Assembly: GCA_963665595.2 (NCBI GenBank)
Contig: CAXXJK010000004.1
Location: 310,001-374,000, forward strand
Reading direction: 5' to 3'
Length of the DNA stretch: 64,000 nucleotides
Source: G963665595 sp963665595
GTDB taxonomy: Bacteria; Actinomycetota; Coriobacteriia; Coriobacteriales; CADBOM01
The position numbers and the translations under genes are program-made. Shown in pieces: positions 35,780-45,200 of the stretch (position 1 is its first letter; each line of letters opens with the position of its first letter). A model generated the notes under the pieces. That model worked only from the letters and a program-made list of their open reading frames with translations. It was not told the origin of the DNA and made no database searches.

Positions 35780-36571
35780 ATGAAGAAGTTTCTTCTCATC
35801 ATCTGCACGGCAATATGCGCCGTATCAATCTTAGTCGGTTGTAGTTCAAATAATTCTTCAAGTTCAAGCAATGCTGCTACTTCTACTCAAAAAAGTCTTT
35901 CAGGAACAACTCTTCACATCTACTGCGGTGCAGGGATGACCGACCCGTTCCAAGAGATCGCCAACGCTTTTCAGGATCAGACCGGCTGTCAGATGGACAT
36001 CACCTATGCCAACGCAGGGCAGATTCAATCGCAGATCAATACCTCAAAAGAGGGTGACATGTTCATTGCAGGGTCGACGGATGAATTAAGCCCGGTGTCT
36101 TCTTATGTAGCTTCCAGCAAAGATCTTGTGAAACATATACCCATACTCGCCGTGGCAAACGGCAATCCAAAAAATATTACCGGACTTCAATCGCTCACCG
36201 CTCCTGGCATTACGTTTGTCATGGGAGACCCCGATTCAACTCCCATAGGCAAAATTGCCAAGAAGGCCTTGACCGACAAGGGTATTTTTGACAAGGTAAA
36301 TATAATTGCGACAACAACAACCGCACCTCAGCTTGCAACAGCCGTCAATGCCGGAGAAGCTGACGCTACTATAGTCTGGAAAGAAAACGTGAGCGCTGGC
36401 AAGGGACAAATCGTCCAAACAAGCGACCTTGACAACTATGTGAAGTCGGTCCCTGCCGCAACGTTAACCTTCTCGACTCAAGCAGAAGCGCTTAAGGCTT
36501 TCAGCGATTTTCTTGACAGCCAGACAGCTAGGGACATCTGGACAAAATACGGCTACGAGTTACTTTCCTAG
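35780..36571 (+). CDS. modA: Molybdate ABC transporter substrate-binding lipoprotein ModA
   Basis: A 263-residue lipoprotein: signal peptide with lipobox LVGCSS, a Ser/Asn-rich linker, then the ModA fold (TLHIYCGAGMTDPFQEIANAF, GDMFIAGSTDEL, GDPDSTPIGKIAKKAL, AGEADATIVWKENVSA). The STPIGKIAKKAL segment and ATIVWK are close to molybdate/tungstate-binding ModA/WtpA proteins. GGGGAG precedes the ATG. First of modABC, directly upstream of a molybdenum enzyme. Confidence 0.92.
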   Translation: MKKFLLIICTAICAVSILVGCSSNNSSSSSNAATSTQKSLSGTTLHIYCGAGMTDPFQEIANAFQDQTGCQMDITYANAGQIQSQINTSKEGDMFIAGSTDELSPVSSYVASSKDLVKHIPILAVANGNPKNITGLQSLTAPGITFVMGDPDSTPIGKIAKKALTDKGIFDKVNIIATTTTAPQLATAVNAGEADATIVWKENVSAGKGQIVQTSDLDNYVKSVPAATLTFSTQAEALKAFSDFLDSQTARDIWTKYGYELLS

Positions 36572-36597
36572 CGCCCATCGAACACATCTATAACAGC

Positions 36598-37428
36598 ATG
36601 CATCACGCACACGCAAAGCCTCGAAAATACGATGGGTTCTCTATCTTTGCAATAATCATAGCGCTGCTGGTGACAGTATTCATTGGCAGCGCTATCTGCG
36701 CCATCATCGTTGGCGGAGCCCCTAATATCTTGGATGCTCTTATGTCCGATGAGGTCCGTTTTGCAATTGGTTTGAGCCTATGGACATCCACTATTTCAAC
36801 AGTCGTTTGCTTTTTGCTTGCTTTGCTCACAGCCTTTGCACTTACAAAAACGAACATGCCCTGCAAACGAATAGCCAACGTACTATTGGAGCTCACTCTT
36901 TCATTGCCCTACATATTGCTCGGTCTTGCCTTACTCATTATCTTTTCATCTGATTTTGGAACATTTTTGAAATCAATGGGTATACGAGTGGTCTTCATGC
37001 CATTGGGCATCGTCTTTGCGCAACTCATTGTCAATTTGCCGTTTGCCATACGCCTTATACGTACTGCGTTTGCCGGAGTCGATCCCCGCATAGAATTTAT
37101 CGCACATTCTCTCGGCGCATCACATCTGCGATCATTTCTTACTATAACGTTACCTTTGTCGCAAAATCAACTTATATCCACATTTGTACTTACATGGTCA
37201 CGAGCCATGGGTGAATTCGGAGCAACACTTATGCTAGTCGGTATCACCAGAATGAAGACTGAGACTTTACCTGGTGCTATCTATCTTAATATCTCGACAG
37301 GAAACAACGAGATGGCCATGGCAACCGCCACTATTATGCTCGTCATAAGTGCTCTAGCCTTGGTCGCATCAAACCTTCTTTCTAAGTCAACCCTTGCGAC
37401 ACGAGTCGACCAAGGAGAATGTCGATGA
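36598..37428 (+). CDS. modB: Molybdate ABC transporter permease ModB
   Basis: A 276-residue permease with about six helices and the EAA-type loop EFIAHSLGASHLRSFLTITLP (about 163-183), then SRAMGEFGATLMLVG and LPGAIYLNI, typical of ModB. It starts 26 bp after modA. No strong Shine-Dalgarno precedes the ATG. Confidence 0.92.
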   Translation: MHHAHAKPRKYDGFSIFAIIIALLVTVFIGSAICAIIVGGAPNILDALMSDEVRFAIGLSLWTSTISTVVCFLLALLTAFALTKTNMPCKRIANVLLELTLSLPYILLGLALLIIFSSDFGTFLKSMGIRVVFMPLGIVFAQLIVNLPFAIRLIRTAFAGVDPRIEFIAHSLGASHLRSFLTITLPLSQNQLISTFVLTWSRAMGEFGATLMLVGITRMKTETLPGAIYLNISTGNNEMAMATATIMLVISALALVASNLLSKSTLATRVDQGECR

Positions 37429-38216
37429 ATGATGCCTCCGTCAATAAAGCATTGATGATTGAAAATCTGACCGTTACACGGGGCAAATTCACGTTGGAAA
37501 ATGTCTCATTTGATGTAAATGAGACAGAAATATTTGCTATTCTTGGACGCACCGGCTCAGGAAAGACTGTTCTTCTCGAAGCAATTGCCGGAGCATTTCC
37601 TTTAAAGAGCGGCATCGTCAGATTATTTGGACAAGACGCAAGCACCCTTACCATACAGGATAGGAACATAGGATTTACCTATCAGGATTGTGGATTATTT
37701 CCCCATCTCAACGTCTATGACAATATTGCTTATGGACTCAAGATGCATCATATACCGAAAAAGATCACAGCACAGAAAGTCGAAACCATGATGGAACTTC
37801 TGGGTATCAGCTATATAGCATCACGATACCCTGCAACTATCAGTGGTGGAGAACGACAGCGCACATCGCTCGCGCGTGCTCTTGTGCTTGAGCCACGCTT
37901 GCTTTTGCTGGATGAACCGTTTTGCTCGCTTGACCCTACTACTAAAAAGTCACTCTACGCAGAAGTCGAACGCATACATGAAACATTCGGATGCACAATA
38001 TTATTCGTGACGCATGATTTCACGGAAGCCCAATTACTTGCTGACCGAATTGGCATCATGCTTGATGGCAGACTACGTTGTGTTGTTGATGCAGATCAAT
38101 TGCTCAACCATACCTATGAAAGTGATATTGAGTGTTTTCTCGGACGAGGAACTCCTCGTGTCATGACCAGACCGCTTCGCACCTCTAAATGCGAACTCCT
38201 CGAAGAAGTAACTTGA
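37425..38216 (+). CDS. modC: Molybdate ABC transporter ATP-binding protein ModC
   Basis: A 263-residue ATPase with Walker A GRTGSGKTVLLEAI, Q-loop TYQDCGLFPHLNVYDNI, signature ISGGERQRTSLARAL, Walker B LLLLDEPFCSLDP and H-loop VTHDFTEA. It lacks the ~100-residue C-terminal TOBE/Mop domain of E. coli ModC. ATG 37425 (AAGGAG seven bases before) overlaps the modB stop as ATGA and is preferred to 37419. Confidence 0.92.
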   Translation: MNDASVNKALMIENLTVTRGKFTLENVSFDVNETEIFAILGRTGSGKTVLLEAIAGAFPLKSGIVRLFGQDASTLTIQDRNIGFTYQDCGLFPHLNVYDNIAYGLKMHHIPKKITAQKVETMMELLGISYIASRYPATISGGERQRTSLARALVLEPRLLLLDEPFCSLDPTTKKSLYAEVERIHETFGCTILFVTHDFTEAQLLADRIGIMLDGRLRCVVDADQLLNHTYESDIECFLGRGTPRVMTRPLRTSKCELLEEVT

Positions 38217-38597
38217 GTCTGACAATTATTTATATATGCAGTAATCGTCCCCTCTCGCTCATGAGTAATACTCCGAATCGGGACAAACGGCTGATGCCTT
38301 AAGGAAGTCTGAACCTAAAATAGGGTTTCAAGTCCTATTCCACTTTACCCATAACTGAATAAGATGAGATTGTCGGGATGAACAGGTACCCTGCCTGATC
38401 TCCCTGACAAAAGCCGCGATTGCTTCTGCAACACGTGCACTGCTGAGCGAATGTGTGCTATCGAAAGATGTCGCCTCTGTGTGCGTAGTGCAAAAGAGCG
38501 GCTCTCTCATGATCCCACGCATACATTCGGAAAGAGGCTTTTGCTGTTTTTCTTGATGCCGCAAAACGGATCAGAACGTAGAAATGAGGAGGTAAGA
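38217..38597. other. Intergenic region between modC and athL-like gene
   Basis: No credible gene. The upstream frame of the athL-like gene stays open from 38451 but has no ribosome site there. I see no clear terminator after modC, so some read-through from modABC into the transhydroxylase genes is possible. Confidence 0.4.
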
Positions 38598-41219
38598 GTG
38601 AGAATCAAAGACAAGACAGTCCTGAAGAACCTTGGCTCGTGTGGATTCGGCGGCGCGTCGAATACTGCCTGCGTTGATGTTCTAGATGGGAAGGTCGTTC
38701 GTATCAGACCCCTGCACTATAGCGACAACTATACGCCAGAGGATCTGAACGAATGGCGCTACGAAGTACGTGGTCATACATTCAAACCCGGTATGAAAAC
38801 GTTACTACCACCGCTTTCGCTGGCATACAAGAAACGTGCCTATTCTCCTAACCGCGTGCCCTATCCTCTCAAGCGTGTTGACTGGGACCCAAAGGGAGAG
38901 CGTAATCCGCAAAACCGCGGCATCAGCGGTTACGAGCGGATCAGCTGGGACGAGGCTGTTGACATCGTCGCCGATGAAGTCGAGCGTATCCAGAGAGTGT
39001 ATGGCCCTCTTTCGCTCATGGTACAAGGTGAAGGACACGGCGAGACAAAAGTGGTCAGCGGCGCTCATGGCTGTCAATCAATGATGCTTGACAGCATCGG
39101 CGATGAGCCGGGTATGTATCTCATTCAAGCGCGTCAACCAGACAGCTGGGAAGGTTGGTTCTGGGGCGCTAAGCATGTCTGGGGCATGGAGACCCATGGC
39201 CAGCAGAATCCGCAAGACAACGTGATCAAAGATGTCAGCGAATACAGCGACGCGGTGCTCTTCTGGGGATGCGACCCCGAGACAACTCCCTGGGGATGGG
39301 GCGGCCTGCAGCCCAGCCGTATCTGCTACTGGTTTAGCGAGATTGGCATCAAATCAATCTTTATCTCTCCGGACCTGAATTACACCGCGGCAGTTCATGC
39401 TGACAAATGGATCCCCATTCTTCCCAATACCGATGCAGCCATGCAGCTTGCCATCGCTTATGTATGGATGACGGAAGGTCTCTACAACAAAGAATATGTT
39501 GATACGCACGTCGAAGGTTTTGACTGGTTTGAATACTATGTACTTGGCAATGAAGATGGTGTTCCCAAGACGCCAGAATGGGCTGCTGAAAAATGCGGTG
39601 TACCCTCTTATCGCATCAAAGCATTTGCGCGCTACTGGGGCAAACACTTAGTATCGATTGCCCATTGTAACGGTGGAGGCTACATTCGTTCCTGTTTCTC
39701 TCACGAACCGGCGCGTCTTGAAGTGTGTCTGCTCAGCATGCAGGGACTTGGTAATCATGGTGTTCATCAGTTCAAGTTCATCGAATGGGTGCTGCAAGAC
39801 GTAAACCCGGTACCCCCCAGCGCCATCTACCCCAACCTCATGAGCGTGTATCACGGATGGCACATGAGCGCACCCAAGCATTTCATTCCCAAGACGATGA
39901 CACCTGAAGCCATTATGAATCCACCTATCAGCTGGTTTGGTCACGTAGTCTGCTACATGAAACGCGAGGATCAGTTCCTCGGTTTCCATTATCCTGAAGA
40001 GGGTGCCAATCCCATTCACATGATCTGGAGTGACACGCCCTGTTGGGAAACCTGCTGGAACGGTGGAAACAAATATCAGGATGCCATGCGTGACGAAAGC
40101 ATCGAATTCTACCTCGTTCAGCACCCGTGGATGGAAAACGATACGTTGATGGCCGATCTCGTTCTTCCTGTCTCTACACTCTTTGAACTCAAGGATATTG
40201 CAGCAGATATCTTTAGTGGTCAATGGAACAAGATCGTCTATGAGGAAGAAGCCATCGCCCCAATTGGCGAGGCAAAGGGTGACTACGAACTGGTAGGTCT
40301 TGTTGCCAAGAGACTTGAAGAAAAATTTGGAGGCATCTACGAAGGACTGTATCAAAAATACACCTCAGGACGCACCGTTGATGAAGATATCAAGTTGGGC
40401 TACGAGCAGAGCGGCATTCCGCTGAACGACTATCCGTTCGAGGAATTCAAAGAACAACAATACTTTGCTTTCCCCACCAAAGAAAACTGGGAGAAAGATC
40501 CCATCGGGCTGCAGTTGTTTGCTGAAGACCCCCAGATGCACCCCTTGCGTACCCCCTCAGGAAAGCTTGAGTTCTATTCTCTCGGACTTGCCGAAAACTT
40601 CCCCGATGATAAAATCAGAGGTCCCGTGCCGCACTGGATAGAAGAAGGCGACGGACACCAAGAGCGTATTTCGTCAAAACGTGCCAACGATTATCCATTT
40701 TTGTTGGTATCCAACCATCCGCGCTGGCGCGTGCATGCCCAGCATGATGACATCACGTGGCTGCGTGAAATCTCAACCTGCAAGGTGACGGGACCGGATG
40801 GATACAAATATGAGCCTATCTGGGTGAACCCTCGAGATGCAGCCAAGCTCAATCTAAAAAGTGGCGATATCGCAAAGCTTTACAACGAGCGAGGCGCGGT
40901 ATTAGGTGGCATTCTCGTGACCGAACGCATCATGGAAGGCGCGCTCTATCAAGACCATGGTGCGCGTACCGACATTCTTGAATTTGGTACCGGCGGCGGC
41001 CTTGATCGCGGAGGCGCGAACAATCTCATCTGTCCGACAGCCACTACTTCCAAAAATGCAGCAGGAGAAGTGACTAATGGCTTCCTCGTGGGAATTGAAA
41101 AGGTAGATGTCTTCGCATTAGCCGAAGAATACCCTGAGGCTTTTGCTCGTGATTATGATCCAGCGGTAGGGCTTGTCGCCTCCGCGCACATTGTGGAAAA
41201 GGAGCGCTCTGATGGGTAA
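38598..41219 (+). CDS. athL: Pyrogallol-phloroglucinol transhydroxylase-like large subunit
   Basis: A molybdopterin-bis-MGD enzyme of 873 residues, nearly the length of Pelobacter acidigallici AthL (about 875). Like AthL it lacks the N-terminal [4Fe-4S] motif (only two isolated Cys, at 15 and 25). It shares the AthL-type blocks PYPLKRVDWDPKGERNPQ, ISWDEAVDIV, PDSWEGWFWGAKHVWG (Asp182, Trp184), FWGCDPETTPW, and a late KANDYPF/HPRWRVHAQHDD region. The catalytic Asp and Trp of AthL lie in the PDSW block, from memory. AthL moves a hydroxyl between trihydroxybenzenes. The GTG at 38598 follows AGGAGG by five bases. The stop overlaps the small-subunit gene by 8 bp. Confidence 0.82.
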   Translation: MRIKDKTVLKNLGSCGFGGASNTACVDVLDGKVVRIRPLHYSDNYTPEDLNEWRYEVRGHTFKPGMKTLLPPLSLAYKKRAYSPNRVPYPLKRVDWDPKGERNPQNRGISGYERISWDEAVDIVADEVERIQRVYGPLSLMVQGEGHGETKVVSGAHGCQSMMLDSIGDEPGMYLIQARQPDSWEGWFWGAKHVWGMETHGQQNPQDNVIKDVSEYSDAVLFWGCDPETTPWGWGGLQPSRICYWFSEIGIKSIFISPDLNYTAAVHADKWIPILPNTDAAMQLAIAYVWMTEGLYNKEYVDTHVEGFDWFEYYVLGNEDGVPKTPEWAAEKCGVPSYRIKAFARYWGKHLVSIAHCNGGGYIRSCFSHEPARLEVCLLSMQGLGNHGVHQFKFIEWVLQDVNPVPPSAIYPNLMSVYHGWHMSAPKHFIPKTMTPEAIMNPPISWFGHVVCYMKREDQFLGFHYPEEGANPIHMIWSDTPCWETCWNGGNKYQDAMRDESIEFYLVQHPWMENDTLMADLVLPVSTLFELKDIAADIFSGQWNKIVYEEEAIAPIGEAKGDYELVGLVAKRLEEKFGGIYEGLYQKYTSGRTVDEDIKLGYEQSGIPLNDYPFEEFKEQQYFAFPTKENWEKDPIGLQLFAEDPQMHPLRTPSGKLEFYSLGLAENFPDDKIRGPVPHWIEEGDGHQERISSKRANDYPFLLVSNHPRWRVHAQHDDITWLREISTCKVTGPDGYKYEPIWVNPRDAAKLNLKSGDIAKLYNERGAVLGGILVTERIMEGALYQDHGARTDILEFGTGGGLDRGGANNLICPTATTSKNAAGEVTNGFLVGIEKVDVFALAEEYPEAFARDYDPAVGLVASAHIVEKERSDG

Positions 41220-42027
41220 GGTATTCCTCGTCGATATAGCAAAATGCAATGGTTGTCACAACTGTCAGATCGTATGTAAAGATGAACACTGCGGTAATGG
41301 ATGGCTCCCCTACGCCGCCGAACAACCTGATACGGGGCAGTTCTGGTGTCGTTTAGATGAGAAGGTTCGTGGCAAAGTTCCTGTTGTACGAATCAGCTAC
41401 ACACCGCTCTTCTGCGCCCACTGTGCCGATGCGCCGTGTGTCCACGCATGTGCAGCAAGCGCGTTTGAACGACGCGATGACGGGCTGCTCATACTGAGCC
41501 CGGAAAAATGCACCGGTTGCATGGCATGCATCGATGCCTGCCCGCAAGGAGCCATCTTCTTTAATGAAGATCTTCATATCGCCCAGAAATGCACCGGCTG
41601 TGCTCATCTGCTCGACAACGGCTGGGACGTGCCTCGTTGCGTTGATGCCTGTGCGCATGAAGCTATACTCTATAAAGAAGAAAGCGAATTCGGCGATCTG
41701 CTCAACGCCGCTGAATTACTCGAGTCGACCGCACCGTACGCACCGCGCGTCTACTTTCTCAACCTCCCCAAGAGATTTGTCGCGGGCACCATCGTTGACT
41801 TTGAGGCGGACGAAGTTGTCATCGGTGCACAGGTGTCTTTGATCAGCGGTGATGAGATCCTGGCAACAACGGAAACCGATGACTTCGGCGACTTCATGTT
41901 CGATCAAATTCCCGCCGGCAGCTACACAATCATCATCGAAAAAGATGACTATGAAAAGAGCGAGATCCTGGCTGACATCACGGAGATCGACCTTTGCGTA
42001 GGTGATCTCGCGCTGAACAAAAAGTAG
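41212..42027 (+). CDS. athS: Transhydroxylase-like Fe-S subunit with C-terminal beta-barrel domain
   Basis: A 271-residue electron-transfer subunit with Cys motifs for three [4Fe-4S] clusters: CNGCHNCQIVC, CAHCADAPCVHAC, CTGCMACIDAC and CTGCAHLL...CVDAC. Residues from about 190 on (VAGTIVDFEADEVVIGAQVSLI, AGSYTIIIEKDDYEKSE) form a Cna-B/carboxypeptidase-regulatory-like beta domain. The crystal structure of Pelobacter AthS has the same plan, three clusters plus a C-terminal beta-barrel, which supports the assignment strongly. ATG 41212 has AAGGAG upstream. Confidence 0.85.
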   Translation: MGKVFLVDIAKCNGCHNCQIVCKDEHCGNGWLPYAAEQPDTGQFWCRLDEKVRGKVPVVRISYTPLFCAHCADAPCVHACAASAFERRDDGLLILSPEKCTGCMACIDACPQGAIFFNEDLHIAQKCTGCAHLLDNGWDVPRCVDACAHEAILYKEESEFGDLLNAAELLESTAPYAPRVYFLNLPKRFVAGTIVDFEADEVVIGAQVSLISGDEILATTETDDFGDFMFDQIPAGSYTIIIEKDDYEKSEILADITEIDLCVGDLALNKK

Positions 42028-42044
42028 CGCTGATCACAATAACC

Positions 42045-42080
42045 TCCTTAGAGGGGCTGCGTCACAAGTCCCTCTAAGGA
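42045..42080. repeat. Hairpin after athS-like gene (first of two)
   Basis: TCCTTAGAGGG (42045-42055) pairs with CCCTCTAAGGA (42070-42080), an 11-bp stem with a 14-nt loop. It lies immediately before a stronger terminator hairpin and may help protect the mRNA 3' end. Confidence 0.6.
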
Positions 42081-42125
42081 TGAAGGCAGAATCTCGAAAT
42101 TGAGATTCTGCCTTCATCTGTTTTT
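42081..42125 (+). terminator. Rho-independent terminator of the athLS-like operon
   Basis: A perfect 15-bp stem (TGAAGGCAGAATCTC at 42081-42095 with its complement at 42102-42116), 6-nt loop, followed by CTGTTTTTG. The rest of 42126-42296 shows no gene. Confidence 0.9.
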
Positions 42126-42296
42126 GTTGAATATTTTAGCATCGAAAATGTGCTCAGAGATATACAAATATAGCTTTTTAACTCTAGTTATGTTGCTACA
42201 AGTGGTATATCACTCTTCTGGCTAGGCAGGGCTTTCTCACACTTGATGCCTAACTCCTTGACGGGACGAAGATTGAGGCTGCCGCCAACAAGTTCA

Positions 42297-45200
42297 CTAA
42301 TCCCCCATCACATCCCGCAGGGCAACCGCGATGGTTTTTGCTATGCTGGCATGCCAGGCAGCATCGTGGGGATTCATGACAAAGACACCACCGCCCATAT
42401 TAAGGCCACCGACAATGCCCCAAGAAGCGCACCACTTAACATTAGCAAGTGCCCAGTCAGATACTTCATCCATACCGCGGATGTTACTGTAATCAACCGG
42501 GCCTGTCTGAGCTCCCTTGGTGGGATCTACTACGCGTACATAGCGAGCGATCATAGTGCAGAGCTCTTCTCTTGAGATCATATTATCCGGCGCTACCACC
42601 CTGTACTCAGGTGCATAGCCGGTCATGATTCCTGCTGCTTGCGCCCAGTTGATGGCAGCAGTGTAATAGACTCCCACCGCCTCATCAACAAATACCGTGG
42701 TGGTGGCGTAGTGGCTGGGGTCTGTGGTAGAACCATAGATGGATACAAGAGAAGGATCGTCTTTGCAGGCGGCACGGTAGAGTACCGTTGCCACCTGAGC
42801 ACGCGAGATGAAGTCAAACGGGCCGAAGTCAGTGGTACCGGCATAGCCGCCCATGAGGTTGTTTTCAACGACATAAGTAAGCCAGCCATCCGTGATATAC
42901 CACATGTCATAGCTTACATCGCTAAATCTGACAACGGTAAAGTTAGTTGCGTTGGTTGCTGTGTAGTTACCCATACCGGTGATGGTGGCGGTTGCTGTAC
43001 CGTTTAGGGTATTGTTGGTATAGGAGAGTGTGTAGTCAACACCTGAGACAAGTGTGATAGCACCATCGGTGACATGTAAGACCGGCTCTACCGGAATACC
43101 CACATACAGCTTCTTTGATATAGATGCTATCACGGTTGACGCTATGCTTTTAGGTGTGATGTTAAAGGTTGTGCTTGTGTTACCGCGATAGTGTCCGATA
43201 CCGGTGATGATGACGGTAGCGGTGCCTGCATTGGTGTTGTCTAAATAAGCAAGGGTGTAGTCGGTATCTTTTGTAAGCGTTGTGCCACTATAGGTGACAA
43301 ACGGCAGAGGTGTGATAGCAGATCCTGTCCAGGTCTGATCTGAGACTGAAGCGATACTCGCAGAGGCGATATTAGCTGAGACGATGTTAAAGATCGCGCT
43401 TGTGGTGCCAGCATAGTGGCCTATTCCTGTGACAGTAACCGTGGCGGTTCCTGCGTTTACGTTGTCAGCATAGCCAAGCGTGTAATCAGTGTCTTCTACG
43501 AGAGTGATGCCATCAAAGGTCACTACGGGTAGTGGGGTAAGCGCACTTCCCGTGTAGGTCATGTTTGAAATCGGAGCTATCGCAGCATGAGACATATCAC
43601 GCTTGACAATCTCGAAGGTGGTTGAAGTCGTACCCGTGAAGTTACCGATACCGGTAATGGTGATGGTGGCTGTGCCTATATTGGTGTTATCAGCATAGCC
43701 GAGCGTGTAGTCGGTGTTGTTCGCCAGCACTATGCCGTTGAAGGTCACCACGGGCGGCGGGGTGATAGCACTCCCCGTCCAGATCTGATCTGAGACTGAA
43801 GCGATACTCGCAGATGAGATATCAGCTGAAACGATGTTGAAAGTAACGCTCGTCATGCCGGTGCAGTTACCCATGCCCGTTATAAAGATAGTCGCCGTTC
43901 CTATGTCTACGTTATCTGAGTAAGAACAGGTGTAGTCGGTGTTCTCTATCAAGTTGACAGCGTCTGCTCCATTGGAATAGACAAGAGAAGGAGCTGGCGT
44001 AATTGCACTTCCGATGTAGACATAGGTGTCAGGAGCAAGCGTTATAGATGCGTTTGCGATATCAACGGAGTTCTGAGGAAGTATCTGTCCGCTATACCCT
44101 AGGCTAAGCCAGTTCTCAAGGGCAGAGGTATGGATGATGTAATTGTCATTGCAATAGATATCGGTAATAAGAGAATTGGCGCTGGTATCTAGGGAGATAA
44201 GAGCATTGCCATAGCAATAGAGAACTCCCAAGGCCAGATTATGACTCAGGTCCAGAGCAAGTATTTGATTGGTGTCGCAATCAAGCCACTCAAGAAGGGT
44301 GTTGCTGCTTACATCAAGAGAGGTAAGCGAGTTGGTGTTGCAGTCAAGCCAGTTAAGCGCGCTCGCTCCACTTAGGTTAAGTGACGTGAGAGCGTTGTAG
44401 TTGCAGTGCAGTTCTGTTAGCTGCGTATTGTGACTTACATCAAGAGAGGCAATTAAGTTGTGATCGCAAGCCAATACCATGAGATCGGTGTTAGCGCTTA
44501 CATCAAGAGAAGTAATCGAGTTTAAATTACAGATAAGCTCACGTAACTCAGTATTTGAACTGACATCAAGAGTGGTGAGAGAATTTTGCTCACAGTACAG
44601 ATATCTCAAGGTAGAAACCGCACTCACATCAAGAGAAGTAAGCGCGCGCACTACAGCTTTCACACTTACTACCGAGGCCCCGCCAAGAGTAGCAGGTACT
44701 GAAGGTGTGGTGGTACCCACTACATCGGTAATGTAGGTACCATTTCCCACGGGACCGCTGCCATCGGTTACCACCTGATAGACAAACGGCGTGATGGTGA
44801 AGTTCTCGCTCGCGCTACCCGTATAGTTGCCAATGCCGGTAATCGTTACCGTCGCGGTACCCAGATCAACATTGTTGGTATAAGAGAGGGTGTAGTCGGT
44901 ATCTTTCACCAGCGCGTTTCCGTCAAAAGTAACAACCGGCTCTGGGGTAATCGCGCCACCCGTCCACGTCTGCTCATAAATTGGTGAAAGAGAGGCGGTA
45001 GAGATATTAAATCTGCTCTGCGGTAACACTTGCGACTCATGCCCGGCCGTTGCAAGCCATGCCTCAAGGGCGGAGGTGTCTCTGATGTAGTTGTTCTGAC
45101 ATCTAAGGACTTTTAGTTGTGCGTTGTGACTTACGTCCAGTGAGGTAAAGCGATTGTCGTTACAGCAGAAGACTTGTAACCGTGTATCAGTGCTTACATC

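Noticed and set aside
38451..38597. N-terminal extension of the AthL-like protein with a Cys-rich start
   Set aside because: No ribosome site at 38451; GTG 38598 has AGGAGG and gives the length of known AthL.
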